Source: Mycteria americana
Taxonomy: Eukaryota > Chordata > Aves > Ciconiiformes > Ciconiidae
Length of the DNA stretch: 64,000 nt
Assembly (NCBI RefSeq): GCF_035582795.1
Contig: NC_134367.1
Location: 50,995,562-51,059,561, forward strand
Direction of reading: 5' to 3'
The notes beneath the pieces were generated by a model that did no database searches, was not told where the DNA came from, and worked only from the letters and a program-made list of their open reading frames with translations. The translations under genes and the position numbers were made by a program. Below, one piece after another: positions 23,687 through 35,662 of this stretch (positions are counted from its first letter, which is position 1; each line of letters begins with the position of its first letter).

Positions 23687-23818
23687 CTCTCTGATCTGTT
23701 TAATCCATGCCTCCCTTCCAAGGAATTCCTGATGGAGGACTGCAGGAGCAGAATTCAAACTGAAGGCCATGGTGTCACTAGAACTTTCTTTAACAAATGG
23801 CTGAAGGTCCAAATGTAG
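23687..23818 (-). CDS. PDSS2: PDSS2 exon 6
   Basis: A 132-bp phase-0 exon of 44 residues, [20 protein letters not shown] to [12 protein letters not shown]. The acceptor is TTCTCTTTCAG and the donor is GAG|GTAAAT. Reading across the exon 5/6 junction gives [20 protein letters not shown]. Catalytic family members have the second aspartate-rich motif (DDxxD) here, and in this gene the aspartates are largely gone (LDLQP), the expected state for PDSS2. The [15 protein letters not shown] segment is strongly conserved among vertebrate PDSS2 proteins and anchors the identification. Confidence 0.95.
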
Positions 23819-25276
23819 CTGAAAGAGAAGAACATCTTTCTTCAATTCCCAGAAACAGTCTATACATATCCACCCACTCACCAAATCAAGGTCCATATCC
23901 TGATTCTATACCTACTCACCACTTTCTGCTTTGACACTTGTACTTTGGTTGCACTTTTTCAAGTTTGGGGGAGGGAAAGGAAGAGGTTGAAAGCATTGCA
24001 GCGGCAGAAAGTTGTGGTAGAGAGAAGCATGTAGAGAATCTGCAAAGAAATGGGTAAAAGACAGCTTGCAGAGCTGGGCAAGTGATGGGACACAGCCAGG
24101 TAGGCGACTGTTGAGTGGCAGGAAGCAGAAAAAATGTAAAGGAAAGAATGATCCAGTCTTCGGTAGGAAGAATATCAGTTTTTAATCTGTGAAAGGTAAT
24201 ACATTCTACTTTTCAGTACCCGAGGAAGCTGATGCAATATGACCCTCCTTCTGACAAAGGAAACGTTACATAGCTAGGAGCTTTCTACGAAAATTATGCA
24301 ATCCTTTATACACAACGATATGTCAATGGTGAATGTATTAATATTAAAGCATACACAAAATATTGAGGCTATAGTCTGCACTAGAAGCAATTTACTGGCA
24401 GAGTTGTACCTAGTAATAGCATATAGTGGCACTTCTACGGCAGTAAAGCTGTGCTTTATAAAACCACTTCCTTCTCCTGGAGGAACTAGAAACTGTCTAA
24501 ACCAACTCAGCTGAAGCAGATGGGAGGTCTGTCTGCCTGTCTCAAGCTACATCTATACTTGCAAGTAGTGCAATACAGTAGGAGCAGATCTTTAGGGCAA
24601 AACAAGAGTTGCCAAGGGGCTGAGTTCCACACTTGTGTGTGTTTTCCTTTGGACTAACTCTAGCTGTGGACTGAAAGACTTCTAATGGAGGTCAGAGGCC
24701 TTCTCTGAGAAATCCTACTGCTGCAGAGGTGTAGGCTGCTCCGGTCCATATCTGGTGACCTCGCTCCTTAATCTCCAGCTGGAAGTCATCTCCACAGCAG
24801 ATGATTCAGAAGGGAACGTATGCAGGTCCTTCAGCCACTGCAGCTCGTGCCTCAGCTCGTGTGCTGCTGCAGGCAGTTGAGCCTCTCGGTACCATCTCTG
24901 CATGGTAGCAGCTGAGACCCAATACATGCTTCCTCCTGCAACTCCTGCTACTGGGACAGCGGCTTTAGGAAGAATGTACGAGCAGAGAAGGTAAAGTTTT
25001 AAGCTGCTACAGAAAGATGTGCTAGAGGGACGTTAACAGAGCCTTGAATGAAATAAGCCACATTGCCAGGAGTGTGATTTTGCCAGTTCATAAGCACTGC
25101 TCATACCAGCAGTTTCTGAAAACGTCTTCACACCAGGCAGCAGTCAAATCTCTCAACACCACTGACCTGCTGGCAAAAATCTACAGCATAGTGGCAGTAC
25201 ACGACAGAGCTCAAGAGCAACACATCTTACAAGTCTGTCTGCATTTAAGATCCCAGAACGAAAGGAAAAGGCATAC
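23819..25276 (-). other. PDSS2: PDSS2 intron 5
   Basis: The shortest intron seen (1.46 kb), with donor GTATGC and acceptor TTCTCTTTCAG. No repeat or gene recognised; the reading frame at 24715-24927 on the minus strand has no support. Confidence 0.85.
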
Positions 25277-25450
25277 CTTATGACTCATAGACATGTGCTT
25301 TCCATACTGAAATGCCATGTCCTGAATCTCAGCGCTGTGCTTTGCTAGCTCCATTGCAGCCTGGCAGCTCTTTGCCAGCAAGGCACTATGTGACAGGAAA
25401 ACCTGCTCCTTCCACGTAGATATGCCGATATCATCTGTAAGACAGTTCTC
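25277..25450 (-). CDS. PDSS2: PDSS2 exon 5
   Basis: A 174-bp phase-0 exon of 58 residues, [20 protein letters not shown] through [13 protein letters not shown]. The segment [21 protein letters not shown] and the closing FQYGK are family hallmarks; in catalytic subunits FQYGK leads into the second aspartate-rich motif. The donor is AAG|GTATGC. The acceptor is TTTTCAG directly followed by GAG, so there are two AGs three bases apart (see findings). Using the first gives ...SSE|ENCLTDD. Using the second drops one Glu and gives the same loop length as the human protein as I remember it. The call of the 5' edge is therefore uncertain by 3 bp. Confidence 0.95.
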
Positions 25451-28400
25451 CTGAAAATGAAACAAAGGCTAGCATGAAAACACCAAAACTGCAGCTGCGT
25501 CAGCTCGCAGAAGTTAACGCTGTGGCACAGGATAATGTGCCATGTGGTAAGTAACAAAACTCCTGATGCCACGGTGCCAAATATGGAAGGGCATTCTTTT
25601 GGAGATGAGTAGAGAAAAGTATCAGAATAAATATACTAGCAGCTTCAACAAACAACATTTTCATTTTCTGCTCAAAAAGAACAATGCAAAATACATCGAG
25701 CTGTCAACAGATTTCACATAGATCTTTTTTTTAATGACTGTATCATTACACTAAACATTAACAGCCAATTATAATCCTCCTGAGGTACTGGAGAGAAAAC
25801 AGAAAAAAAAGACAAAAAAAAACCCCAACAAAAAAAACAGTGTACATTGGCACTTCAGCCCCTTGCCAGTTACCAAGAACCAACAATCCCAAACAAACTT
25901 GAGAAGTCCCTGCAATTTCTCCTTTGTAGTCAAGAAAAAAATAATTACAAAAAGCATTAAAAATCCTTATAGAACTGCATTGTAAAAATGAAGGGCTGTG
26001 ACAGAGGACTTGTACCTCTTCCACTCCCATATTAAGGATGAGGAATGATTGAAAGTATTCAAAAATAAATAAATAACGCTGTGATTTAGAAATGTCAGGT
26101 ATTAACTTTCCCAGGAGGCAAACAGAGATCTCAGTGATAACGCTAGTGAACTTTATCACCTTGACTGTAAGGTCAGAGATACTCAACACTTCTCAAAATC
26201 CTTTGTATCCAAAATATTAATTTGAATTACTTTCCACAAAGTATTTTAATTAACACAAATCCAACCCTTTCCCCCCAAGCCCAAATTCAGCTGCAGCTTC
26301 TTTGGCTCGCAAGGTGTCAATATGCCACTATTTTACTAATGGGTCGTCAAAGCTAGACACAACTTGTAATCTCTCTCACATACATGTTACTGTCATACCT
26401 TTAGGTACTCTCTAAAGAGAAAAAAAAAACCAAAACCAGAAAAGACTACAGTTGTTTTGTTTAGAAAAAACTAAAATCAGTAATGAGAAGCTACAGAAAA
26501 AATTTCAAACATATAAATGTTAAAAAGTTTGTAATTTCTCAGTTCAGCCAAATCTGTAGCGTACACTAAGCCAAAAGGTATTATTTTAAAGAGTAATATA
26601 AAAAACCTCTTATATAACAAGCCTTTTCCCTCAAAGTGACGTCAATTAAATTACTTAGAAACGAGCAAGAAGTAATTCTGTGTGACCCTATAGTTTTCTA
26701 GCAAGGTATTATCTGTCATGAAATCGGTAACAAATGAAATAGAATCCATCCGTTCAGCTCTAATTTTCCTCCCTTATGGATATCACCCAGAAGTGCTGCG
26801 TTACAAGGGAGAGGATAATTTGAGACTAATGGAAAAAGTAGGAGAATTCTGCAATGCCAAGTAAACCAGAGCTGTATCAAAATGCCTTTGCTTTCAGACA
26901 TACTATTAACTTATACAAGGAAAGTGAAGAACAGAGAAACCACATGTTTGCTGTTATGCATATGATAACTTACAAAGTTAAGCCTAAACTTTCTTCATGT
27001 TTCATTTTACTGTAGTATTTTTGTTTTAATATCTTAACTCAGCCCAGAGCATGTGCAAATTCCCATGACTGGCAAAATGTCAAAATGAGCATTTAATTCA
27101 AGTAGTTTCCTATCTATCAAGTCTTTTTTTTTTCCACTCAGATATAGATCAATTTATTTTAAATTTAAAATCAGGAGCTCTTGGAAGACGCAACACAATC
27201 TTTTCCTTAACAACCAATCTGCTCAGCGAAAAAACAGTATTTACTAAAATTTGCTGGATGATATTGAAAACTGGCAGTGATTTTTATAATTATTTATTTT
27301 AAATCCAACCAAGACAAAAATATTCTAGAAAGGTATCCTGAAACAATTTATGGAGTTAAAAAATCTTTCAGAAGACCTGTAAGTTGAAAGCGTTTGCTTG
27401 CTGGAGCCTTTGAGCAGTAACAGAAATGCAGACATTATCAAATATCAACTGCAGGAACTGAAGAAGCTTAAACAGTCATTGCAACTCGACATATACAAGG
27501 AAATTAATTCTATGATTTGTTACAAAAATATATTTCTTCTTAAACAAGTTTAAATTTCATCACAGGATTGAAAATGATGGCACAACGTTACTGTCCACTA
27601 CATGAACATCATGCAGGAGCTTCAAGCATCTAAAGTGGACATCTAATGTCAAAAAAAAATTACAAAAATTTGAGATATATTTGAAGATATGGTATTGAAA
27701 TCTTAAAAACATAGGTATTGTGAATCTCTGGGTTACAGAAAGAAGCCAGCTGTAAAAAGGCATTATGCCCATATGGATGTGCTTTAGTATATGAGCTTGC
27801 AAGCCAAAATATAGCTGATTTTAATCACAGAACGTCTTATGACCACATGCCCCTAAAGCTTCTGCTGCTTAAGGCGGCAGAGGAAGACACAACCTTTCTT
27901 CAGCAAAGTTTTCCAACAATCCAAATGCCATTTTTTCCCAAGCTTAAATCTCATGTTATATATAAACTGTCCACCAACCACACTGTATTCTTACAACAAG
28001 AGTATGTATGACAAGATCTAAACACTATTTTAAAACATCAAGGGAAAAATGAAACTAGTTCTAGATTGCAAAGCCTGTGAAATCTGACATCATGACAGCA
28101 CTTATTATTTTTAGAGAAGTTTTCACTTTTTTGTAAGCTTTGTTTTGTCAGCAGTGGGTATTTCAAAGGATAAATATAAAAGTGGACATTAGCTGGCCCA
28201 GAAGACTCCTACCAGCCTTCCATATAAAAGCCTTTTTAAACTCTAATTCTAGCTGTAGTTGACAGTGCTCAGACATTTGATTAACTAATGCCTATGGTGT
28301 GACCTCATTCACAAGTTCTGTGACCAAGAAATGGGTCCAGATCACAACCAACCCCGATGCTGCCTGGGTAGCAGAAGCTGGATGAAGAAAGCCAAACCCC

Positions 28401-30201
28401 TCACCAGCCCTGGAAGAAAGCAGCCAACTCTAGATACAGTTTGGATAATGTCGGCATGGGAGCACAGGGAAAATATCCAAATCCAGCTCTGTCGATCATC
28501 ATTTCCTGTGGGAAATTAAGAACAGCTGAGGGTGCTCCCATTTTACTAATGGCAAGGTCAGTTACTGTTTTGTTAGAAAGAAATTGGCTAGTTGAGATTT
28601 TTTTGTTAAGCTACTTCCATAACTTAAATTGGGTTTGAAACAATCTCGGGCAACAGGAAACAAAAAACTTTTAGAAAATGAAATTGCAGGACAAAAGATG
28701 CAATCATAACCATCAGGAAGGGCAGCTCTTAGTGATGGTAACAAGGATCCCCAGCACAAAAACAGCACTTAACAATAACTCAGTTTGATTTGTCGCACCT
28801 AAGAAGATGCTTATACGCAGCTGAGAACATATTAAGGAAAATATGAATGAAACGGTGTCTTAAAAGTGCACAAAACCATTTGCAAAACCAGGAAGGAGTA
28901 GAAGTCAGAGACTTTTCAATGTAAAACTTCAGCTATAGTTTGTAAGGGAGCCTTATTTTTGTACCATGGCAAGCTCTTTCTTAGCCATCTGCTGTTGCAC
29001 AAAATGATCAAAATGTCTGAACGACTCATATCAAACTTCAGTTCAGTTCTCAATAGGCAAATAATCCACAGAAACACACAGAAATATTTTTAAACAGCAT
29101 TTAAAAGCATTTTAAATTAGGTAGTTCAATAAATTCTATTTTACATAAATAAAATCCAATGCAACTATGGATCTCTCTACCAGTAGGAAGACCCTGCAAA
29201 ATATCATGCACATGGTTCACATAAGCTTTCAACAGATGTATTCCTGCTTGCTGAACATGACAGGGCATGTTTTATTGGTCTATTAATACAGGTCTTCACT
29301 GCTCTTGGAGGAACAAGGGTGTTTGCAAATGGGTCAATAAAGCATGCCACTGACTACCTAATACTTTTATCGTGACACTGTAAAAAAAAAGCAATACACA
29401 ATTTAAAAAAAAGTTTGAAAACTTATAATAAATGTAAATCTCTCTCCACATCTGTTACTTTTAAATCTCTCTGGAAAAGCTAAGCATTTAAAAGAACAAA
29501 AGCAGTAAACAAATAGTATTGGCCTTCTTTCTAGCTATGCTTTTTTTTTCCCCTCTGACACATTTACCCATTCTTTTCACAGATGCTCTTTACTCAAATT
29601 CCATATTTTATCCTTCCCTTTTATCTTGCAACAGAAACATTCGTTTAAAAAAAAAAAAAAAAAAGAAACTGACTGCTGCCCTGCTAAAAGGTGTTTTACA
29701 TGACTCAAAATACATATGATTCACCTCCTGTGGTAAAATTTATAAGCAAATCCTTTACTTGTAACATAGACTCATAGCAGTCCAGTTGATGGACACGTGC
29801 AGCATCCCAAAACATTACTCCTCAAAGCAGGACTGCTGACCAAACATCAAAGAAGAATTGGTACAACTCACTGCATGTAGCCTGTGCTTTGCCGGAAAAT
29901 AAACTAATTTTCATTTAAAAAAAAACTACATTGGTCTAAACCAAATACCTGTTAATTCACTACTTGGTACAATGAGTACTTGCCACTAATGTATTTCTTT
30001 TTAAAACTTGTTTTACGTATTAGTTATGCACAATTTTCACACAATTCCATTGAAAATTTCAAAAATACCTAACAGCTCTTCTAGCCATCAGTGGACCATG
30101 TTGGAAATGGTCTTGTCTTACATAACAGTCCTATTCTGACACTAAAAATGAGTTTTGGTAATGCACATTTAGCATCAGCTAGATATTCTGGAGGTGAGAG
30201 A

Positions 30202-30240
30202 AAAAAACCAACCAAACAAACCAACCAAACAACAAAGCAG
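30202..30240. repeat. (AAACC)n-like low-complexity patch
   Basis: Imperfect run of AACC/AAACC units in about 40 bp. Confidence 0.65.
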
Positions 30241-32469
30241 TTTCTCAGGAAAGTCCCTAATACTTTAAGATTGCAAGAATGGTCTGGCAGGTAAAGCACA
30301 AGAGCCAACACACTCAAGTCCTGCTCTTGATTCTGCTGTTTGACCTTGAGCCTCCCTGTATCTCTTGTCCCTGTTCAGTGAACTGACAGGGATGTTAAAG
30401 CATTCTTCATTAATATTTGTTAAATGAGCTGGGATATTAGGACAGAAGGCTTCTAAAAGTGCAAACAGTATTCTGTGAGTTAGCAAACATTTTAGAAGCC
30501 TTCAGTCTCCTAAAAGTATGAAACTGAGACTCAGTGCAGTGTTTTTCTGTTAAAAATAGATACCACGATCATGACTGAAGGCCAGATTAGACAACTTTCA
30601 TCTTTGCACTCACTGAAGGCACAAATTTTTACTCCCAAATTAGATCTAGATTTAGGGAAGACAGACAGGAACTGGGAAGAGTGTCCTTCACTCACAGAAT
30701 TTTGGATTGAGAGGGGATTTAGCACACAAAGCTGCAATGGTTTATCACATCATCCCTTTCTGCTCCTGCTTACAGTCCAAAACATTAGCTTAAGCCACTA
30801 ATGCAATGTCTGAAACCACAGCAGCTACTTGCTACTTTGAACATGAGTGGCAGCCCTAACCTTCAGGCTGTCTTTGAAACAAAAGCCTACACTTTGTAGT
30901 TTGGACTGACACTTCAAATAAAGATGAAAAGTTAAATATTATCTTTATTTTCCCCATTTCACACAGATCTAATGACTCACTATGCAGGCAAGATGAAGAA
31001 TGACCAAACAGAACGTACTAAAATGGGATGGCTGTAGGATTGCATGTGGTTTTGCAGAGAAAAAAAGTGGTAATGAGAGCTGTCAAATAATTATATCCAT
31101 TATATGTCTTCAGGAGTAAATAAGGTCAGTCTTGTTGGGGCAAATGATTCTTTCAATTTTCCTACTGGGTCATCCAAATGAAGCAAACTGAAACATTTTT
31201 TTCTGGATAAACATGAACTTAGGGTCTCAGAGGAGAAAGGTGAATTTTGCAGAGTTATTTTTGTCTAAAGTAAAAGATAAGACCATCTAGGTAGACATCT
31301 AATGAAGCTCAAAACAACTTGGTGCTAAATTAGTGTATTTTATGGTACTGAGGAGCTTTATAACAACTGCATTAAGGACATTTAACATATGAAGTACAGT
31401 TTTCCTGCCTCAAAAAGGAAAAAAAAAAAGTGAGAAGATATCCTTCTGCTTTTCCAAATTAATACATTCTCAGCAATGAAAATGCCATTACTAACATCCC
31501 TATGCCCTACTCTTAAAAAGAAATAAAGTTTTACATTTGAGATTTAGTTGCAGAGTAGATTAAAGCATCTGTCCTACCTCTAGGAAACGTAGTTCACATT
31601 TTTGTTTCGGTCAAATCGCAATTAGGGATGGAGGGAAGGTGCACAAAGGATACAAATAGGACAGACCAACAACTGACCTAGTCCATTCGGCAATCTTTGC
31701 TAAAGAGATGTTCAGGACACAAATGGGACACTGCCTCAGCAGAGTAGTGTGAGGGAAGCAGCAGGGATATATCTCATACACAGCATGGAACCAAATTTCT
31801 CAGAGGACAAGATAAAAAAAAAAAAAAATTGAAGTAGATCCCACACTTGTTTGTTCTAGGTCTCATCAGAAGCCATGCACTACCCATATAAAGAGTAAAC
31901 TTCAGACACCGGCATGTAAATTTCAGTATCTATTATGCCACCATACTAATTGTGTTTTGAGTTAACTGAGTTCCCCTTAGGAAGGGTATACTGTACTTGC
32001 AACTCTCCTTAGACAGAAAAAGCCACTGAAACAAAGTAAGTCTTTGCTCTTTGTAATTGGGCCAGGGCAGGGTAAACATCATGCAGCTGTGCTTAGTTTA
32101 TCTCACACTTCCCTTGCAACCTACACATGTGGAGAGCTTCAGTAATGCAACAGAAAATAAACAGAAAAAGAAAGACTAAGAAAAAGAAGATTAAGACCTT
32201 CTGCAGTGGCAGGAACCCAAAAGAGTCCACAACATTTCTCATTTATACAGGGGCCATGGTTAAAATAAAATGCATTTTCATTGCTGAGATGAACTTGTAG
32301 AGCTTTACTTCTACACACAAAAGAGTAGTTGGTTTTTAAAATATGATATATCTGGGATCTACTTGTATTTAGAAACCTGCTTGAATATGGAGAATAAAAT
32401 TTTAAATGTTCTTTGCAAAAATCTCAAAGATGTCACCTACTTTAACATATAACCCTGAGCACAGTACTT

Positions 32470-32960
32470 GGGAGCAACCCCGCAGGCTGAAGTCTGTTTA
32501 TCCACGGATTACACACAGCAGGTGCAGAAGGACCGCCAAGTTCCCCACGTCACATTGCTGCCACGCTTCCAGCCAGGGTCCCCTCCCGAGAGGTGCCAGA
32601 GGAGGCTCTGTGCACAGCATCCTGCGCGCAGCCGTGCCACCTGGAGAGCCTGCGGCCGCAGGCACCTCCCGAGCATGCCATTACCGCTTCCCCGCCAGAC
32701 GCTCTCGCTTCCTCCGAGGGAAGAGCTCAGCTCATCAGCGTGATCGCTTCCTACCTAACTGGTTTCAATCAAAAGGAGAGGGATAAGCTTAAACGAGGTT
32801 AGTTTTAGTAACATGTCTTTGCTGCTGCAGAGCAGGGGAGAGAGATACTGACCAGCGGAGCGGCTGGGTGCGGCAGCCCCCTCCGGGGCCCAGCCGCTGT
32901 TAGCTGACGGCACTCTCCGCCTGCCCACTGTGGTTTGGCTGGTGCAGAGCCATCAGTGCA
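32470..32960. other. GC- and CpG-rich island inside intron 4
   Basis: An abrupt GC-rich segment inside AT-rich intron, with many CpGs (CTGCGCGCAGCC, GCGGCCGCAGG) and a strong hairpin at 32859-32898. Forward frames of 126 and 91 codons overlap it and one minus frame of 65 codons lies at its right end, but none has a recognisable domain. It could be an orphan CpG island, an alternative first exon or an unrecognised repeat. Confidence 0.45.
32859..32898. repeat. Inverted repeat, 10-bp GC-rich arms
   Basis: AGCGGCTGGG (32859-32868) and CCCAGCCGCT (32889-32898) are exact reverse complements around a 20-bp loop that is itself GC-rich. Confidence 0.85.
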
Positions 32961-34133
32961 GGTATCTGCTGTAGTGGTAACCCATGCAATCAGGGCTTCC
33001 ACTAAGCTATTAATTTTGCTACATACTGCAACACGACAATAGTAAACCAGAGCTGCAATCTAAGTACACAACAAATGTAAATGAATTCATATATTTCTAC
33101 AATCTTCAAGCCATTCCACCTACTGAACATTAAGATTCAGGTCTCTGAGGCAAACGAGGCACGTGAGACAACATCACTGGAAGTAAATCTATCTACCTCA
33201 GTGGATTTCCAGAGAGATATTCACATATACATACTGCTTTTCATTCCCATACAGTGAAAATTTGCTATCGCAAAACCTGTAGAGGTCATGGCAACTTTAA
33301 ATTATCAATTTTTTGCATGTGTTAAGATACCGTCATAGCAAATGAAAGAAAAAACTCTTTTTTTGCTCCAACATCCTGCCGAAGCAAGCCTACTTCAAGA
33401 AGTGTCTCTACAAGTTTCCTTAAATATTCTAGTAAAGACAAAAATACCTAGATCTAATTTGACCTATTTTCATTACAGTTCTTGCCACACAGTAACACAG
33501 TACATCCGTAATTGCCCTTGAAGAAATACAAGGTTATTTGGTGTAAAACGCTGGCAGCTGCTGTCTTTGCCCGTGTTGACTCCTGCAATGCGTGCATGGT
33601 GACTTTTGGTGGAGAAGAGTACAGTGCTACGCTCCTACCGCTTCAGGACAAAACTCATATTTATACTATTAAAAGGTGAACACTCAGAAGAAGAAAGGAC
33701 CTGATAAAAGTTTGGGATGAAGCATTCTGTAAACACCTTCAGGCTTGGAAAGGAGAGATTTAACATGAAAGTATTAATGATGTTGACAACATTGTAATAC
33801 ATGCCTCTAACAGAACCTTGACTAGAAGCCTCTGGAAGCATTTGGAAAGCCCACAGTAAGACACGTCTAGAGCCCCTGGTAATGACACATGATACTATTT
33901 TATTAAGCACTCACAGAAATAAAATAGTCCCTCTTTGAGCATTTCTAGAAACTTCCATCGGAGTTCACAGGTGTCATAACAATGTTACTGCTGAAACTCA
34001 CTAGGACTGCAGCTAATTCTCTTCCTCCCTCTCCCTCCTCCTTTTAAACAGATGAGAAAGTCATCACATTTACTGTAGTCACACATTAATATCACCAAAC
34101 TTCTTGGGTACGTAAAACTACTGAAATTCTTAC

Positions 34134-34208
34134 CTCAGATGATTTTGAGTTTTCGTAATATATACCTTGAACTAAGTCACCAATAGCACTTGAAATGAGT
34201 TCCACAAC
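34134..34208 (-). CDS. PDSS2: PDSS2 exon 4
   Basis: A 75-bp phase-0 exon encoding exactly 25 residues, VVELISSAIGDLVQGIYYEN and then SKSSE. It is preceded by a strong acceptor (TTTTCTTTTACAG) and followed by an ideal donor, GAG|GTAAGA. The helix VVELxxxAxxDLVQGxYxEN matches PDSS2 of other vertebrates and corresponds to the helix before the variable loop in trans-isoprenyl diphosphate synthases. The end of the exon (SKSSE) lies in a length-variable loop. Because the exon is a multiple of three with phase-0 flanks, skipping it would keep the frame. It lies between a 15.9-kb and an 8.7-kb intron. Confidence 0.95.
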
Positions 34209-35604
34209 CTGTAAAAGAAAAGGAGAAAGTGTTACATCTTCAATTGTCACCAAATTTACTAACAAAGCTACTGCCAGATTTCTAGAGACATAAAGGGTCA
34301 TAACTTCCCTTGCAGAAAGCTAGCTGTGAAAGACTGAAGGATTTACTGGGATATATTCTGCACAAGCATGATCCTGTCTCTCTGCTAAAACTGCTACTAC
34401 AGTAACTCTTCTATCAAAGTTTTAAGTTAATATAAATGAAAAACAAGACTTTTTTTTTTTCCAAAGTGTGAACTATGGAGTGTATTCTCACAAGGACGTT
34501 CACAGAACTAATAAATCCCAGTTCATGAATATGAGACAGTACCTCATCTGGGCTTTGTTTTGTTTTGGTTTTTTTTTTTTTTTCCCTGCCAAGTAAATAC
34601 TTCACAATACCTCTCATTGGGAGCTGTTAAAATTCTAATCTTCGTGGCTAATACAGAAAAGTCAGAATCCATAGAAAGGTAACCTTTCAAATGTGATCAT
34701 TTGGTATTCGGGTGCCCTGGGAATGCACTGTGGATGTATTTAGTGCATGGCCTGAGGCTCAGCTGTACCACATACACTGAAAGTCTGCAACACGGGAATG
34801 TTTAAATCAGATTTATCAATCTGTATTATCTTTAGGGTTCAGACTTTTTATTTTATTCAAGCAAAGCCTAAAAATCTGAACTTGATCCAGAATGTAAAAC
34901 AAGCAGTCCACGATCTCCCTGGAACTACTGTACAATTTAAAGTCATGCAGCACATGAACTGTCTTAATTGGAACAAAATACTCGGATTTATTGTAAAATT
35001 AAATGCAGGCATTTCAAATAAGCACACCTTAAGGCTACCCCTTTAGTTGCTCATAAAGTTTTAATTTCTTGAATGTTTAATTTCCTATGCATATAAGTCT
35101 ATATCTGATTCCTCTTTTTGCTTCCTAAAATTCAATGTAGTTCTTATTGAATTAAAAGATTTAGTTTCAATTTTTATCATTCTTGTAACTGAAGACAAGA
35201 CGTCAAATGATAAAACCCCTAACAGAAAGGTATTTTAACATTTACGCATACTTTATTTGATAATAAAAACACATTTGTATGCTAGTTTAGAGTACTAGAA
35301 GAAAGGTTGTGTGTTTTCTTTTTTTTAAACACTGGTTCATATACATATTCATATACACAGAGCAAGCGCTAACTTTAGAAATGGTGCTGATTAAAAGTCA
35401 TGTTTTTTCTTGCAATGCATATGGGTTAATTTGCAAGATCTATAAAAACAGCCCAAAAAAAAAAAATCACGTTGCCCTTTAGGAAACTAGATACAGAAGA
35501 AATATTGTAGCAATATGAGCTGCAGAGGAACTGAAAGGACAATGATCCTACAGTGTTGCCAGATGTGTTGAGTTATTTAAGTGGGGAACAGAGAAAATGA
35601 GGGC

Positions 35605-35662
35605 CTTTTTTTTTTCCCTTTTTTTTTTCCTTTTCTTTTTTTTTTTTTTTTTTTTTTTTCCA
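35605..35662. repeat. 58-bp polypyrimidine tract
   Basis: Almost only T with a few C on the plus strand, so a polypurine tract in the PDSS2 transcript. It lies about 1.4 kb upstream (on the transcript) of the exon 4 acceptor at 34208. Confidence 0.85.

Larger units (their letters stand above)
25451..34133 (-). other. PDSS2: PDSS2 intron 4
   Basis: An 8.7-kb AT-rich intron with donor GTAAGA and acceptor TTCATTTTCAG. It includes A-runs at 29647-29664 and 31814-31828, an AACC-rich patch at 30202-30240 and the GC-rich island at 32470-32960. No transposon recognised. Confidence 0.85.

Noticed and set aside
25758..26189. 143-codon minus-strand frame in intron 4
   Set aside because: Low-complexity and hydrophobic because of A/T runs, without domain, splice sites or repeat match.
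32406..32786. 126-codon plus-strand frame in the intron 4 GC island
   Set aside because: Three overlapping frames are open at once, as expected from GC-rich DNA; no protein family recognised. The island itself is kept as a finding.
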